Source: Chitinophagales bacterium
GTDB lineage: Bacteria > Bacteroidota > Bacteroidia > Chitinophagales > UBA10324
Assembly (NCBI GenBank): GCA_019694975.1
Contig: JAIBAY010000011.1
Coordinates: 31,447 to 95,446 of the forward strand
DNA length: 64,000 nucleotides
Reading direction: 5' to 3'
Shown: one piece after another, positions 28,789-36,941 of the stretch
Numbering within the stretch: the stretch's first letter is position 1
Layout: each line of letters begins with the position of its first letter
Program-made: the position numbers and the translations under genes
The notes under the pieces: model-generated
The model's database searches: none
Told to the model about the DNA's origin: nothing
What the model saw: only the letters and a program-made list of their open reading frames with translations

Positions 28789-29060
28789 TCCATCTGCATT
28801 TTATATGCTGAATTCCGGCATGACAAGCACTGCTACGCTTATCGTCACAATAAATCTACGTGTTTCATAATTCTCCCGGCAGCTGATTAGCGGCTATCGC
28901 TGATTGTGCTCTTCCCATCAGGGCCGGATTAGGTTATCCATTATCAGATAAACATTATGCAGACGCGCTTCAATCAAATATGCATCTTTTAATATTCAAC
29001 ATGTTGTAGCATTAATGTGAATTGTTCCATAACAATATCATAGCTTAGCAAAAAAAAATC

Positions 29061-31238
29061 ATGGTTCGTTTTTTTACTTTCTGCATTGTTATACTTTTTG
29101 CAGGCTTTCAACTGATTGCACAAAACTGCCAGACAAATCCACCAACAGGATTAAAGCTGAGTGAATTTACTTCCTGCAGCATTAAAATGACATGGAAGTC
29201 ATCAGTGCCGGGAGCCAAATTCCAGGTACGGTATAAACCCGCTTCCGCCACACAATGGTCGAACTGGATAAAAACGAATAAGGATACGTTCTACACTTTT
29301 ACCAATCTCGCAGCCGGTAAAAAATATGATTTCAATGTTCAGTCAAAATGTACCGATGGTTCCCAAAGCAGTGCCGTGAGCAAGTCAGGCAAAACACTGA
29401 CCTGTACATTGCCAGATGAAGTGGTTATCACCGCCGCAAGCAGCACTACGGTGAAGATCACCATACAGACCAGTTGCCCGTTTAACAATTTCAGCGTAAG
29501 ATACACGAACACAGCAGGCGTTTCCACCATTCAATCCTTTCTGCCTGCGCCATCTTATACGGTTACAGGATTATTACCTGACTCCACTTACCAGTTTGAA
29601 GTGACCACCTGTAAACTGAATCAGAATAACTGGACATCGCCGCAGGCAGTGCAGCTACCGAAATTGCCGAATATCGTATTCATACTGATTGATGATGCAC
29701 GCTCTGACTATTTCAGTTGTTGCGGAGCATTTCCTTTTTTCCAGACACCCAATATCGATCGTATCGCCAATGAAGGGGTGAATTTTACCAGGAGTTATGT
29801 GGTAACATCCATGTGTGCGCCGAGCAGGGCATCTATTGCCACCGGTTTGTTTACATTGAAGACCGGCGTATTTGAAAATGGCACCTCACTGGATACATCC
29901 AAAACTACCTTTCCGCAGGTGCTGCATGACAATGGTTACTACACTGCATTGATCGGTAAAAATCATAATACATTTCTGCAGGATGGCAAAGATGAATTTG
30001 ACTATTCGCTTGAATCTCACGATGAAAATCAGGGTCAGATTAACTTCTTATATAACGGGGTGATCAAAATCATTAATAAACCAAATGTGGAAACCCTCAC
30101 AGATTCAGCTATAGCCATTATCAAAAGGGTAGATGACCCGTTGATGCTCTGGCTGGCATACAGGACGCCTCACTATCCCAATGATCCGCTGGCTGCTTAT
30201 GAAGGAAATATGGCGAATGTGACTCTTCCATGGAAACCTGATACGGCAAAGTATACGGTGAATTATCCTTCTTTCTTATACGATGGCAATAACGAAGACC
30301 TTCTGCATGGTGAAGCAATGGATTCAACATATCGCAGGCTGCTGGAAGTGGTGGAAGGATTGGATAGCTGCGTAGGAATTGTCTACGATGCTCTTGAAAA
30401 CTCAGGCAAGCTCGATAATACACTGTTGATATTCATGTCAGACAATGGGTTTACTTTAGGCAGCCACTGGCTGAATGGTAAATCAGTAGCCTATGAGCCT
30501 TCTATGAAAGTTCCCTTGCTGATCCGTTACCCGGATTGGTTTACGGCAGGCACCGTAATTAATGACAGGATCGCTACCAACCTTGATATTGCTCCAACAG
30601 TTTACCAGTTAACTGGTATCAACTATACGCAACCACTGGATGGAGGTTCTTTAAAGGACCTCTATGATGGTACCTTTAACCGCTCAGCATTTTATTACCT
30701 GATGCTTAATGAAGGAAATGGGTCGCCTTCCAAACGCGCCATCCGCGACCTTCATTATAAATACATCCATTATACCTGCTTCACAGATACCGTAGAGGAA
30801 TTTTTTGATATGGTTAATGATTCTCTCGAGCTGACCAATCTTGTCAACAACCATAATTATGATGCACTGGTGCAGACTTACCGCGAGAAATTCGACTCGA
30901 TACGGCTGGCATTTGGTGATACTGATCCCGGGCCTGTGAAAAACTGCTACATATCACATCCCTTTGTATTGAAAGAAATGCTGGATGCTTCAGAAGATAA
31001 ACAAACCACGCCGCTGATTTATCCTACTGTAACCAGGAATAACATAGAGGTATATATTCCCTGGAATCATGCCGATGCCGTCCTGTACAATAGTTACGGA
31101 CAGGCGGTAGGCTCCTGGAAACTCGATGATCCTTTCAGCAAAATTTATTTTAACCCACTGCCGGCAGGCGTTTATTACCTGCGGCTAAACAACCTGGCAG
31201 CAACTTTTACGGGTGAGTTGATTATTACGGCTGAATAA
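29061..31238 (+). CDS. Secreted type I sulfatase with two N-terminal FN3 domains and T9SS-like tail
   Basis: 725 residues. A signal peptide ends LIAQ, followed by two fibronectin-III-like domains (about 25-112 with FQVRYKPA and YDFNVQSKC; about 120-200). The sulfatase core starts NIVFILIDDARSDYF (metal-binding Asp pair) and carries the formylglycine site C252-A-P-S-R256. SDNGFTLGSHW follows with another metal ligand and His, then the Lys-Tyr-Glu stretch. The C-terminal 70 residues end in an IIT strand typical of T9SS tails (ELIITAE), preceded by LPAGVYYLRL. It should hydrolyse sulfate esters outside the cell after oxidation of Cys252 by a formylglycine-generating enzyme not seen here. Substrate is unknown; sulfated polysaccharides are plausible. 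Confidence 0.85.
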   Translation: MVRFFTFCIVILFAGFQLIAQNCQTNPPTGLKLSEFTSCSIKMTWKSSVPGAKFQVRYKPASATQWSNWIKTNKDTFYTFTNLAAGKKYDFNVQSKCTDGSQSSAVSKSGKTLTCTLPDEVVITAASSTTVKITIQTSCPFNNFSVRYTNTAGVSTIQSFLPAPSYTVTGLLPDSTYQFEVTTCKLNQNNWTSPQAVQLPKLPNIVFILIDDARSDYFSCCGAFPFFQTPNIDRIANEGVNFTRSYVVTSMCAPSRASIATGLFTLKTGVFENGTSLDTSKTTFPQVLHDNGYYTALIGKNHNTFLQDGKDEFDYSLESHDENQGQINFLYNGVIKIINKPNVETLTDSAIAIIKRVDDPLMLWLAYRTPHYPNDPLAAYEGNMANVTLPWKPDTAKYTVNYPSFLYDGNNEDLLHGEAMDSTYRRLLEVVEGLDSCVGIVYDALENSGKLDNTLLIFMSDNGFTLGSHWLNGKSVAYEPSMKVPLLIRYPDWFTAGTVINDRIATNLDIAPTVYQLTGINYTQPLDGGSLKDLYDGTFNRSAFYYLMLNEGNGSPSKRAIRDLHYKYIHYTCFTDTVEEFFDMVNDSLELTNLVNNHNYDALVQTYREKFDSIRLAFGDTDPGPVKNCYISHPFVLKEMLDASEDKQTTPLIYPTVTRNNIEVYIPWNHADAVLYNSYGQAVGSWKLDDPFSKIYFNPLPAGVYYLRLNNLAATFTGELIITAE

Positions 31239-31307
31239 ATGGTGCATTGGCAATCCATAAAACAGTCAGCAATTGATCGCATGATGTAAGCTTGTTTCGG
31301 TTCAATT

Positions 31308-31859
31308 TCATACAAGGCCCGATGTTATCAGTTGCCTCGTTTTCAGTACTGCAATAATAGTAGGTGCATCCATCACCTCGTTATTCATAACCATCTGAAA
31401 AAGTGTTTCAAATGGAATCTTCCTGACTTCGAGGATTTCGGTTTCTTCAGGAGATGATGCCTGAAAACTCAGACCCTTTGCTATGTAAATGATTGCTTTT
31501 TCATCTGTTCCCGAATTGGAAAGGTGACAACTGGCAATCTGCATCCACTGCTGCGCTGCAATACCACATTCTTCGAGCAACTCACGCTTTGCCGATACCA
31601 GTGGATCTGTATCCAGTGGTCCGCCTCCTTCCGGAATTTCCCAACTGTATTCTTCTACCGGAAAACGGTATTGCCCGACAACCCATGTGTTGTATGCTTC
31701 ATCCAGAGGCAATACACATATAGCCAGGTTTTTAAAATGCACTACACTGTAAATACCGGGATTGCCCGCCGGGTTCGTGACCTGGTGCTCCACTACATTC
31801 ACCCATGGATTATCGTAGTGCTCTTTGGTGGAAAGTATTTTCCAGGGATTCTCATGCAT
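31308..31859 (-). CDS. NUDIX hydrolase, probably ADP-ribose pyrophosphatase
   Basis: 183 residues. The Nudix box lies around residues 79-101 (EGGGPLDTDPLVSAKRELLEECG). REL-LEE-CG matches RExxEExG, but the first conserved Glu of G-x5-E is Thr. The ADP-ribose-pyrophosphatase style shows in the preceding YRFPVEEYSWEIPEG and in the sequence after the box. Such enzymes split ADP-ribose to AMP and ribose 5-phosphate. The sirtuin gene lies 91 bases upstream on the same strand, so a joint role in O-acyl-ADP-ribose turnover is attractive. The Thr variant may affect the structure rather than remove activity, as the metal ligands are the later glutamates. Confidence 0.85.
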   Translation of the reverse strand: MHENPWKILSTKEHYDNPWVNVVEHQVTNPAGNPGIYSVVHFKNLAICVLPLDEAYNTWVVGQYRFPVEEYSWEIPEGGGPLDTDPLVSAKRELLEECGIAAQQWMQIASCHLSNSGTDEKAIIYIAKGLSFQASSPEETEILEVRKIPFETLFQMVMNNEVMDAPTIIAVLKTRQLITSGLV

Positions 31860-31950
31860 TGGCGTAAATTTTATGGATGAAGGAGAATAAAAAAATTTGT
31901 GTGAAGATAGCCGGCATCAACAGTGATTTGCTATTGCACAGGCAAACAAT

Positions 31951-32664
31951 TTATACTGCATCGTGCTGGTAGTCATCAATGATTCTTTTAACGAGTGCCG
32001 GTACACCTGTACTGGCTTTTGCTGCAATGACTTCAAGGTTTTTCAATCGCGGCAGTTCATGAAAATCAGGATCAACAAGGAATTTGAGAGAATGCCGGGG
32101 AGCATAGTGTATGAGACCGGCTGCCGGGTAAACCTGCAAGGAGGTACCGATCACCAGGAAAATATCTGCATCTGCACAGGCAGCAGCAGCAGTATCCATC
32201 ATTGGTACGGCTTCATGAAACCAGACAACATGCGGCCGCAGTTGCGAACCGAGTTCGCAATGGTCACCAATTTGTATATCGCCGGTGCAGTCATACAACA
32301 GGCTCTCATCCAGCGAACTTCTCGATTTCATGATTTCTCCATGCAGGTGAATGATATTTTTTGACCCAGCGCGTTCATGTAAATCATCAATATTCTGTGT
32401 AATGATCGTCACGTTAAAATGAGCTTCAAGGCTAACAAGTGCCCGGTGCGCAGCATTCGGCAATGCCTGTCTAACATCTTTTCTCCGTTCATTGTAAAAC
32501 CTTAACACCATTGCCTGATCTTTCGCCCATGCGGAAGGTGTTGCAACATCTTCAATGCGGTGATTTTCCCATAGTCCGTCACCGCCACGAAAAGTCCTCA
32601 GACCGCTTTCGATACTAATGCCCGCACCGGTGAGCACTATGATCTTTTTAATCATCGGTTGCAT
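31951..32664 (-). CDS. cobB: SIR2-family NAD-dependent protein deacylase (SIRT5/CobB class)
   Basis: 237 residues from ATG 32664 (M4 at 32655 is equally good). GAGISIESGLRTFRGGDGLW is the NAD site, TQNIDDLHERAGS and the catalytic His in LHGE follow, with GTSLQVYPAAG later. FYNERRK carries the Tyr-x2-Arg pair typical of class III sirtuins that remove acidic acyl groups such as succinyl. The usual four zinc cysteines are largely absent: the region after LHGE has RSSLD in place of C-x2-C, and a single C in DHCELGSQ. It uses NAD and releases O-acyl-ADP-ribose. The NUDIX gene downstream may act on that product. Confidence 0.9.
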   Translation of the reverse strand: MQPMIKKIIVLTGAGISIESGLRTFRGGDGLWENHRIEDVATPSAWAKDQAMVLRFYNERRKDVRQALPNAAHRALVSLEAHFNVTIITQNIDDLHERAGSKNIIHLHGEIMKSRSSLDESLLYDCTGDIQIGDHCELGSQLRPHVVWFHEAVPMMDTAAAACADADIFLVIGTSLQVYPAAGLIHYAPRHSLKFLVDPDFHELPRLKNLEVIAAKASTGVPALVKRIIDDYQHDAV

Positions 32665-32687
32665 ACTTCATTTCTTTACAATCTGTG

Positions 32688-32695
32688 CAAAAGTA
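32688..32695 (-). promoter_or_regulatory. TAnnTTTG -7 box for the sirtuin/NUDIX genes
   Basis: TACTTTTG on the minus strand, 24 bases before ATG 32664. A TTG 13 bases further upstream is too close for an ideal -33 element. Confidence 0.45.
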
Positions 32696-32731
32696 AGCCG
32701 GTACTGCACAAGAAAAAGAACTTGTTTAGGT

Positions 32732-32739
32732 TAACTTTG
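32732..32739 (+). promoter_or_regulatory. TAnnTTTG -7 box upstream of the MITE-like element
   Basis: TAACTTTG on the plus strand. It points at the hypothetical gene at 32903, but a TA-flanked inverted-repeat element lies in between, so transcription would cross that element. Confidence 0.4.
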
Positions 32740-32756
32740 TCCGTATCGGAAACAAG

Positions 32757-32888
32757 TAGAAGCTATCTCAAAATACCTGGAGTCATTCTTTCCCGAAAGA
32801 TCGGGATCAGGATCTCTTCAATTCATTGACAGATGCAGAAATAAATTCGGCATGGCCGCATTGATTGCCTGTTTTGAGATAGCTTCTA
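32757..32888. mobile_element. MITE-like element, 132 bases, with 17-bp perfect terminal inverted repeats including TA ends
   Basis: The left end TAGAAGCTATCTCAAAA (32757-32773) is the exact reverse complement of the right end (32872-32888). Read as a 15-bp inverted repeat, each end is flanked by TA, the target duplication used by IS630/Tc1-type transposases. The inside has no transposase frame; it includes a small hairpin TCCCG/CGGGA at 32791-32806. Length, structure and TA flanks suit a non-autonomous miniature element. No second copy is in this window, so mobility is inferred. The right end stops 14 bases before the ATG of the next gene. Confidence 0.5.
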
Positions 32889-32902
32889 AAATTACGTTTG
32901 AT

Positions 32903-33460
32903 ATGAAGTCAGCATTATACCGTCAGAAAGTATTTGTCTTTGCCGGGATTATTATCTTGGTTTGTAGTGTTGCAGCATGGGCGCAAAATCCTGTATTACC
33001 GCCAACAACGTCAGCTCGACCACATACACCGCCTGTTTTTCTCCTGAATCTAACACCTTTGGACGGTGGTAAACCATTTACTGTATTTCGAAATACTAAA
33101 GTGCACGCAACTTTGGTAAACGGTGTCATTATTTCCGGCAAAGTCAAGGCAATCACAAGAGATTCTATCTATGTGAACAGCAGCTTTTATGCGCTGAGTG
33201 ATATTACAGAGTTCCGGTTCAATCCTGGTACTGCACTCGGTGCCGCTGCTGCTATTGGCGCTTGTGTTGGTATTGCCACAATTGCAATTACAGCCGGAGG
33301 TGGAAAGGATGGTGAGCGCTCAGACGGTGAAGAGATCGCACTCTGGAGCGGTGTAGGCATTACCGTGGTAAGTGCAGCTTTACTTATACCAAATTATTTT
33401 ATCAAGAAAAGATTTCCACGCACGAAATATGACTTCCGCACCATTCAGATAGGTGGATAA
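32903..33460 (+). CDS. Hypothetical secreted or membrane protein
   Basis: 185 residues from ATG 32903; the frame runs back into the MITE-like element (32852), but only the later start gives a signal peptide (basic YRQK, hydrophobic stretch, cleavage near AWAQ). A Pro-rich linker, then a beta-rich patch (VHATLVNGVIISGKVKAI, RDSIYVNSSFYALSDITEFRF) is followed by two hydrophobic stretches (Ala/Gly-rich about 115-135; about 152-170) and a basic tail. I do not recognise the family, though the central strand pattern recalls small surface beta domains. Its 5' region was probably altered by the element. Confidence 0.6.
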   Translation: MKSALYRQKVFVFAGIIILVCSVAAWAQNPVLPPTTSARPHTPPVFLLNLTPLDGGKPFTVFRNTKVHATLVNGVIISGKVKAITRDSIYVNSSFYALSDITEFRFNPGTALGAAAAIGACVGIATIAITAGGGKDGERSDGEEIALWSGVGITVVSAALLIPNYFIKKRFPRTKYDFRTIQIGG

Positions 33461-33484
33461 TACATGCTCCGTGACAACTGCATG

Positions 33485-34951
33485 TTAATGGGTTTTAGCG
33501 GCAACGGAGTAGGGGTCAACACTGATTTCCGGCCTCACGTCAGGTAAAAACTCAAGTGTTTCCAGGTTAATAAATTTCATAAATCCGTTTCTTCCGCCAC
33601 ATTCCGAAACATGATGAGGAGCAGGCCCTCCCGGGTTGACATTCCTGTTCGCCACCATAACAATTTTTTCTTCATCATCCACCGCTATGCCATGTGGCTC
33701 AAACAATCCTGACTGCAGTGATTTGATGACCGTTAAATTCTCATAATTGATAACATAAATCGAACCTTTGCATACCGGTTCGCTGCAGGGATCTTCCATG
33801 CAGGTAACAAACAAGTATGGTTCTGTTTTTGACATCACCATTTCTACCGGATAACGGCCAACAGGCAGTACGGTAATTAATGTATCAGTTTTTGTATCCA
33901 TTACCCGTACTTCATTGGAAGCCTGGCAGGTAACAAAGTATTTTGATTCATCAGGCGACAGCAGTACTTCATGCGGATCAATTGTGCCTTGCAGCGTGTT
34001 GGGCTGCTGTCCGGGTTTTAATACCACTTTGTCAATCTGTGGAAAGGAGGGATTCGTGATATCTATTTTGTAAATGAAATTGCCATACTGTGCCGTCACA
34101 TATAAAGTAGTGAAGTCACTGTTGAGCCAACTTCCGTGTGGACTTTCAAATAACCCGTTTCCCTGGTAATACTGTACTAATTTCATCTCATCAAGGTTAA
34201 TATATGCAATCTTTCCTTCATCAGAAAAATCAACGGCAAATGCTTTTTTGCCATCACTTGATATCGCCATGGTATTCCAGCTTCCGGGGCCGATAGAGAT
34301 TTGCCCGACAATTGAATCACCGGCCGTGCTTAGTTTCTGAATGATCGTACCGGCGACAAAGCAGGCATACAGATACTGGCCATCCGGCGAAATTTTCAGC
34401 TGATGAGGCACTTCAATCCCGGATAAAATGCCTACGTCAATATACCGCATGGCAAGCAATGTCTTCGTATCAAATACGGTTAGCAGATCGCATCCTTCAT
34501 TGGAGACATAAAATTTCTTTCTGTCAGGATCTCCTGAAAATGCAATAGTACCATTCGCATCAGGCGCACCGGACAATATCCAGTTATAAAGCGTGTAATA
34601 GTCATCGTCAGACAGTGGTGCAGCATTGACGGGCATGGTTGGCGTGAGGGCAATACCACGACTGGTATCGGTATTCACAAAATACATAAGCCAGCTTTGA
34701 TCGGGACGGTAGGGGATGACTACTGATCCGCTGCTGCCTCCTTCAAACAACTGATTCCAGGTTTCCAGTGATAAACCGCCAGCAGCAGCTTTTGAATTTT
34801 GATTGTGGCAGCCGCTGATAGCGCATTGCGTATTGATTATTTTGCCGACTTGCTCCGGATAGTTTGACAGATTAGCCTGAGCGGATTTATCTTTCCGGCA
34901 ACTCTGCAGCACCAGGAGCACCATGCATGCTGCAATAAGATATTTAGCCAT
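33485..34951 (-). CDS. Lipoprotein with cytochrome-c-like segment and YVTN-type beta-propeller
   Basis: 488 residues. Lipobox LVLQSC at about residues 13-18. At about 43-49 the C-x4-C-H (QCAISGCHNQ) resembles a heme-binding site with one extra spacer residue, followed by GGLSLETWNQLFEGG, SSGSVVIPYRP and a helix with DDDYYTLYNWILSGAP, as in c-type cytochrome domains. From about 165 on there are seven-bladed YVTN-type repeats (FYVSNEGCDLLTVFDTKT, RYPVEMVMSKTEPYLFVTC). Probably a periplasmic or surface protein that binds a small ligand or heme. If heme is bound, the CX4CH spacing is unusual for the cytochrome maturation machinery. Confidence 0.72.
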   Translation of the reverse strand: MAKYLIAACMVLLVLQSCRKDKSAQANLSNYPEQVGKIINTQCAISGCHNQNSKAAAGGLSLETWNQLFEGGSSGSVVIPYRPDQSWLMYFVNTDTSRGIALTPTMPVNAAPLSDDDYYTLYNWILSGAPDANGTIAFSGDPDRKKFYVSNEGCDLLTVFDTKTLLAMRYIDVGILSGIEVPHQLKISPDGQYLYACFVAGTIIQKLSTAGDSIVGQISIGPGSWNTMAISSDGKKAFAVDFSDEGKIAYINLDEMKLVQYYQGNGLFESPHGSWLNSDFTTLYVTAQYGNFIYKIDITNPSFPQIDKVVLKPGQQPNTLQGTIDPHEVLLSPDESKYFVTCQASNEVRVMDTKTDTLITVLPVGRYPVEMVMSKTEPYLFVTCMEDPCSEPVCKGSIYVINYENLTVIKSLQSGLFEPHGIAVDDEEKIVMVANRNVNPGGPAPHHVSECGGRNGFMKFINLETLEFLPDVRPEISVDPYSVAAKTH

Positions 34952-35131
34952 CTTTCGCCATATATTTTTTCAGAAAACTAAATTACAAAATATTATAACC
35001 ATACTCAAATGTATGTTTATTGGGAAGACCAATCCGCTTCTGCAACACCGATGTTATGAATAGCCGAAATAATCAGTCGTGCGTGTGCAACAAAGGAAGT
35101 CTGCGTATGATAAATTTTCACCGGCAATGGA

Positions 35132-35572
35132 TTATCGTGATTCTTTACGGATCCGGAGTTCCATTTTGCGCAGGTTGATTACGACGCCGTAGTCAACAAG
35201 AACATCACAGCCCAAAACACCATCAATGCCGGGAAGCTGAATAAGTGAATATGTTTCATTAACGTGTTGCAGATCAAGCACAGCTACCTTATATTTTTTC
35301 AGTTTTAATTTGCCAACGCTTAAGGTGTCGATTTCTGTAAATTCACTTTGTATTGTATTAGAACCTACCCCGGTGGTAAGCTGTTCATTGATTTCCAGTT
35401 TGAGCGCCGGCAGTTTCTCGCTGATGAATTTTTTATCGAGCACCGTCTTGGAAGCGCCGGTGTCAATTAATAACCGGATAGAATGAGTCCCTGCCTTTCC
35501 TTCCACAAAAAGATGAAATCCTTCTTCCTGTAAACTGACTGCCTTGAGTGGTATTGTTATTTTTTTTGACAT
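35132..35572 (-). CDS. Retropepsin-like aspartic protease-fold protein
   Basis: 146 residues. The motif LLIDTGASKTVLD (DTGA active site) and a later LPGIDGVLGCDVLVDYGVVINL (the second flap/hydrophobic-Gly element) match the retroviral-type aspartyl protease fold. One Asp per chain is normal for a homodimer. No signal peptide, so it is cytoplasmic. Substrate is unknown; it is a different branch from the zinc-protease-like protein near rimK. A terminator for mdh lies just upstream. Confidence 0.78.
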   Translation of the reverse strand: MSKKITIPLKAVSLQEEGFHLFVEGKAGTHSIRLLIDTGASKTVLDKKFISEKLPALKLEINEQLTTGVGSNTIQSEFTEIDTLSVGKLKLKKYKVAVLDLQHVNETYSLIQLPGIDGVLGCDVLVDYGVVINLRKMELRIRKESR

Positions 35573-35639
35573 ACCGTAATATTCAACTAATGGATTAGTA
35601 CTGCTGTTGCAGTCGTACCGGTGCTAAGATAGCGCAGGA

Positions 35640-35677
35640 AAAATGAAGAGCGCAGTATGGGGAAATTACTGCGCTCT
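35640..35677 (-). terminator. Rho-independent terminator of mdh
   Basis: A perfect 11-bp stem (AGAGCGCAGTA with TACTGCGCTCT) with a 9-base loop lies 38 bases beyond the mdh stop. On the minus strand it is followed by TCATTTTTCC. Confidence 0.75.
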
Positions 35678-35714
35678 CATAATGATGCTTGTAAAGCCAA
35701 TGAATGACGTTGAA

Positions 35715-36653
35715 TCAGGCTATCAGTTTCATCTTATCAAGAACATCCATTACCTCTTTCACCGAAGCAGCAGATGCATTTAACAATGCCATTTCCGCAG
35801 CATCCAGGTTGAGGGTAATAATTTCTTCAATGCCTTTTTTTCCAAGTTTCACCGGCACACCGAGGTAAATATCCTTAAGGCCATATTCACCCTGCAGCCA
35901 TGCGCAACAGGGATAGATGCGTTTCTCATCTTTCACAATTGCCTCAACCATCTGCGCGGCTGCTGCCCCGGGAGCATACCATGCACTTGTACCCATCAGG
36001 TTCACCAGTTCTCCGCCGCCTTTCTTTGTCCGCTCAATGATCGGTGCAAGTTTATCTGCAGTAATAAGATCAGTGACAGGAATGCCCGATACAGTAGTAT
36101 AGCGTGGCAGCGGAACCATGGTGTCACCATGTCCGCCCATTAATACCGCCTGTATATCCTTAGGAGAACAATTAAGCGCTTCTGCCAGGAAAGCTTTATA
36201 GCGTGCGGTATCGAGAATACCTGCCATCCCGAAAACACGGCCCGGTTCAACCTTTGCCGTGAGGTAGGCACAATAGGTCATCACATCGAGAGGATTCGAT
36301 ACGATGATAAGTATAGTGTCGGGTGAATATTGCATTATTTGCTCCGTCACAGATTTAACGATACCGGCATTGGTGGAGATAAGATCATCGCGGCTCATTC
36401 CGGGCTTTCTCGGTAAGCCTGAAGTTATCACCACCACATCGGAATGCTTAGTGGCGGAATAATCGCTGGTTACACCCTTTACACGTGTATTGAACATGTT
36501 AATGGGTGAAGTTTGCCAGATATCGAGCGATTTTCCTTCTGCGATACCGGGCTTAATGTCAACTAATACAACTTCGTGTACATAGTCATTGCGTGCAATC
36601 ACATCAGCGCAGGTTGCACCTACATTGCCGGCACCTACAACGGTAACTTTCAT
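35715..36653 (-). CDS. mdh: Malate dehydrogenase, NAD-dependent (LDH-like type)
   Basis: 312 residues. VVGAGNVGATCADV is the NAD site. VVITSGLPRKPGMSR carries the Arg of the active-site loop that distinguishes malate from lactate dehydrogenases. VSNPLDVMTY and GGHGDTMVPLPRYTTV hold the catalytic Asp-His pair. It interconverts malate and oxaloacetate in the TCA cycle. It stands alone with its own terminator; a TAATTTAG sequence upstream is a weak promoter candidate (one mismatch). Confidence 0.96.
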   Translation of the reverse strand: MKVTVVGAGNVGATCADVIARNDYVHEVVLVDIKPGIAEGKSLDIWQTSPINMFNTRVKGVTSDYSATKHSDVVVITSGLPRKPGMSRDDLISTNAGIVKSVTEQIMQYSPDTILIIVSNPLDVMTYCAYLTAKVEPGRVFGMAGILDTARYKAFLAEALNCSPKDIQAVLMGGHGDTMVPLPRYTTVSGIPVTDLITADKLAPIIERTKKGGGELVNLMGTSAWYAPGAAAAQMVEAIVKDEKRIYPCCAWLQGEYGLKDIYLGVPVKLGKKGIEEIITLNLDAAEMALLNASAASVKEVMDVLDKMKLIA

Positions 36654-36904
36654 TTGAATGGAGATTTAGCGTTAAAAAAATGTGCGCTAAATTAGAAAAC
36701 AAAATCAAGGGAAATAGGTAAGCGGGTGATTTTTCTCTGAAGTCATAGCCGGCGTGGGGGCGTCAAAAGGACATTTTTCAGGCGAATGAATCTTTTAGTT
36801 CTGGCTATTCCCATTGTTTTTTCTCCGGCTGAATCTTGCCACGCAACAACTTTCTCTTCAATAATATCTGGCAAACAGTTTTCCGATGATATTACATGAT
36901 TTTC

Positions 36905-36912
36905 TACCTTTG
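36905..36912 (+). promoter_or_regulatory. TAnnTTTG -7 box for the M43 metalloprotease gene
   Basis: TACCTTTG, 29 bases before ATG 36942. TTTTCC about 20 bases upstream is a weak -33 match. Confidence 0.45.
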
Positions 36913-36941
36913 CTTTCAGTTCGGATACCAAATTTTTTTCC

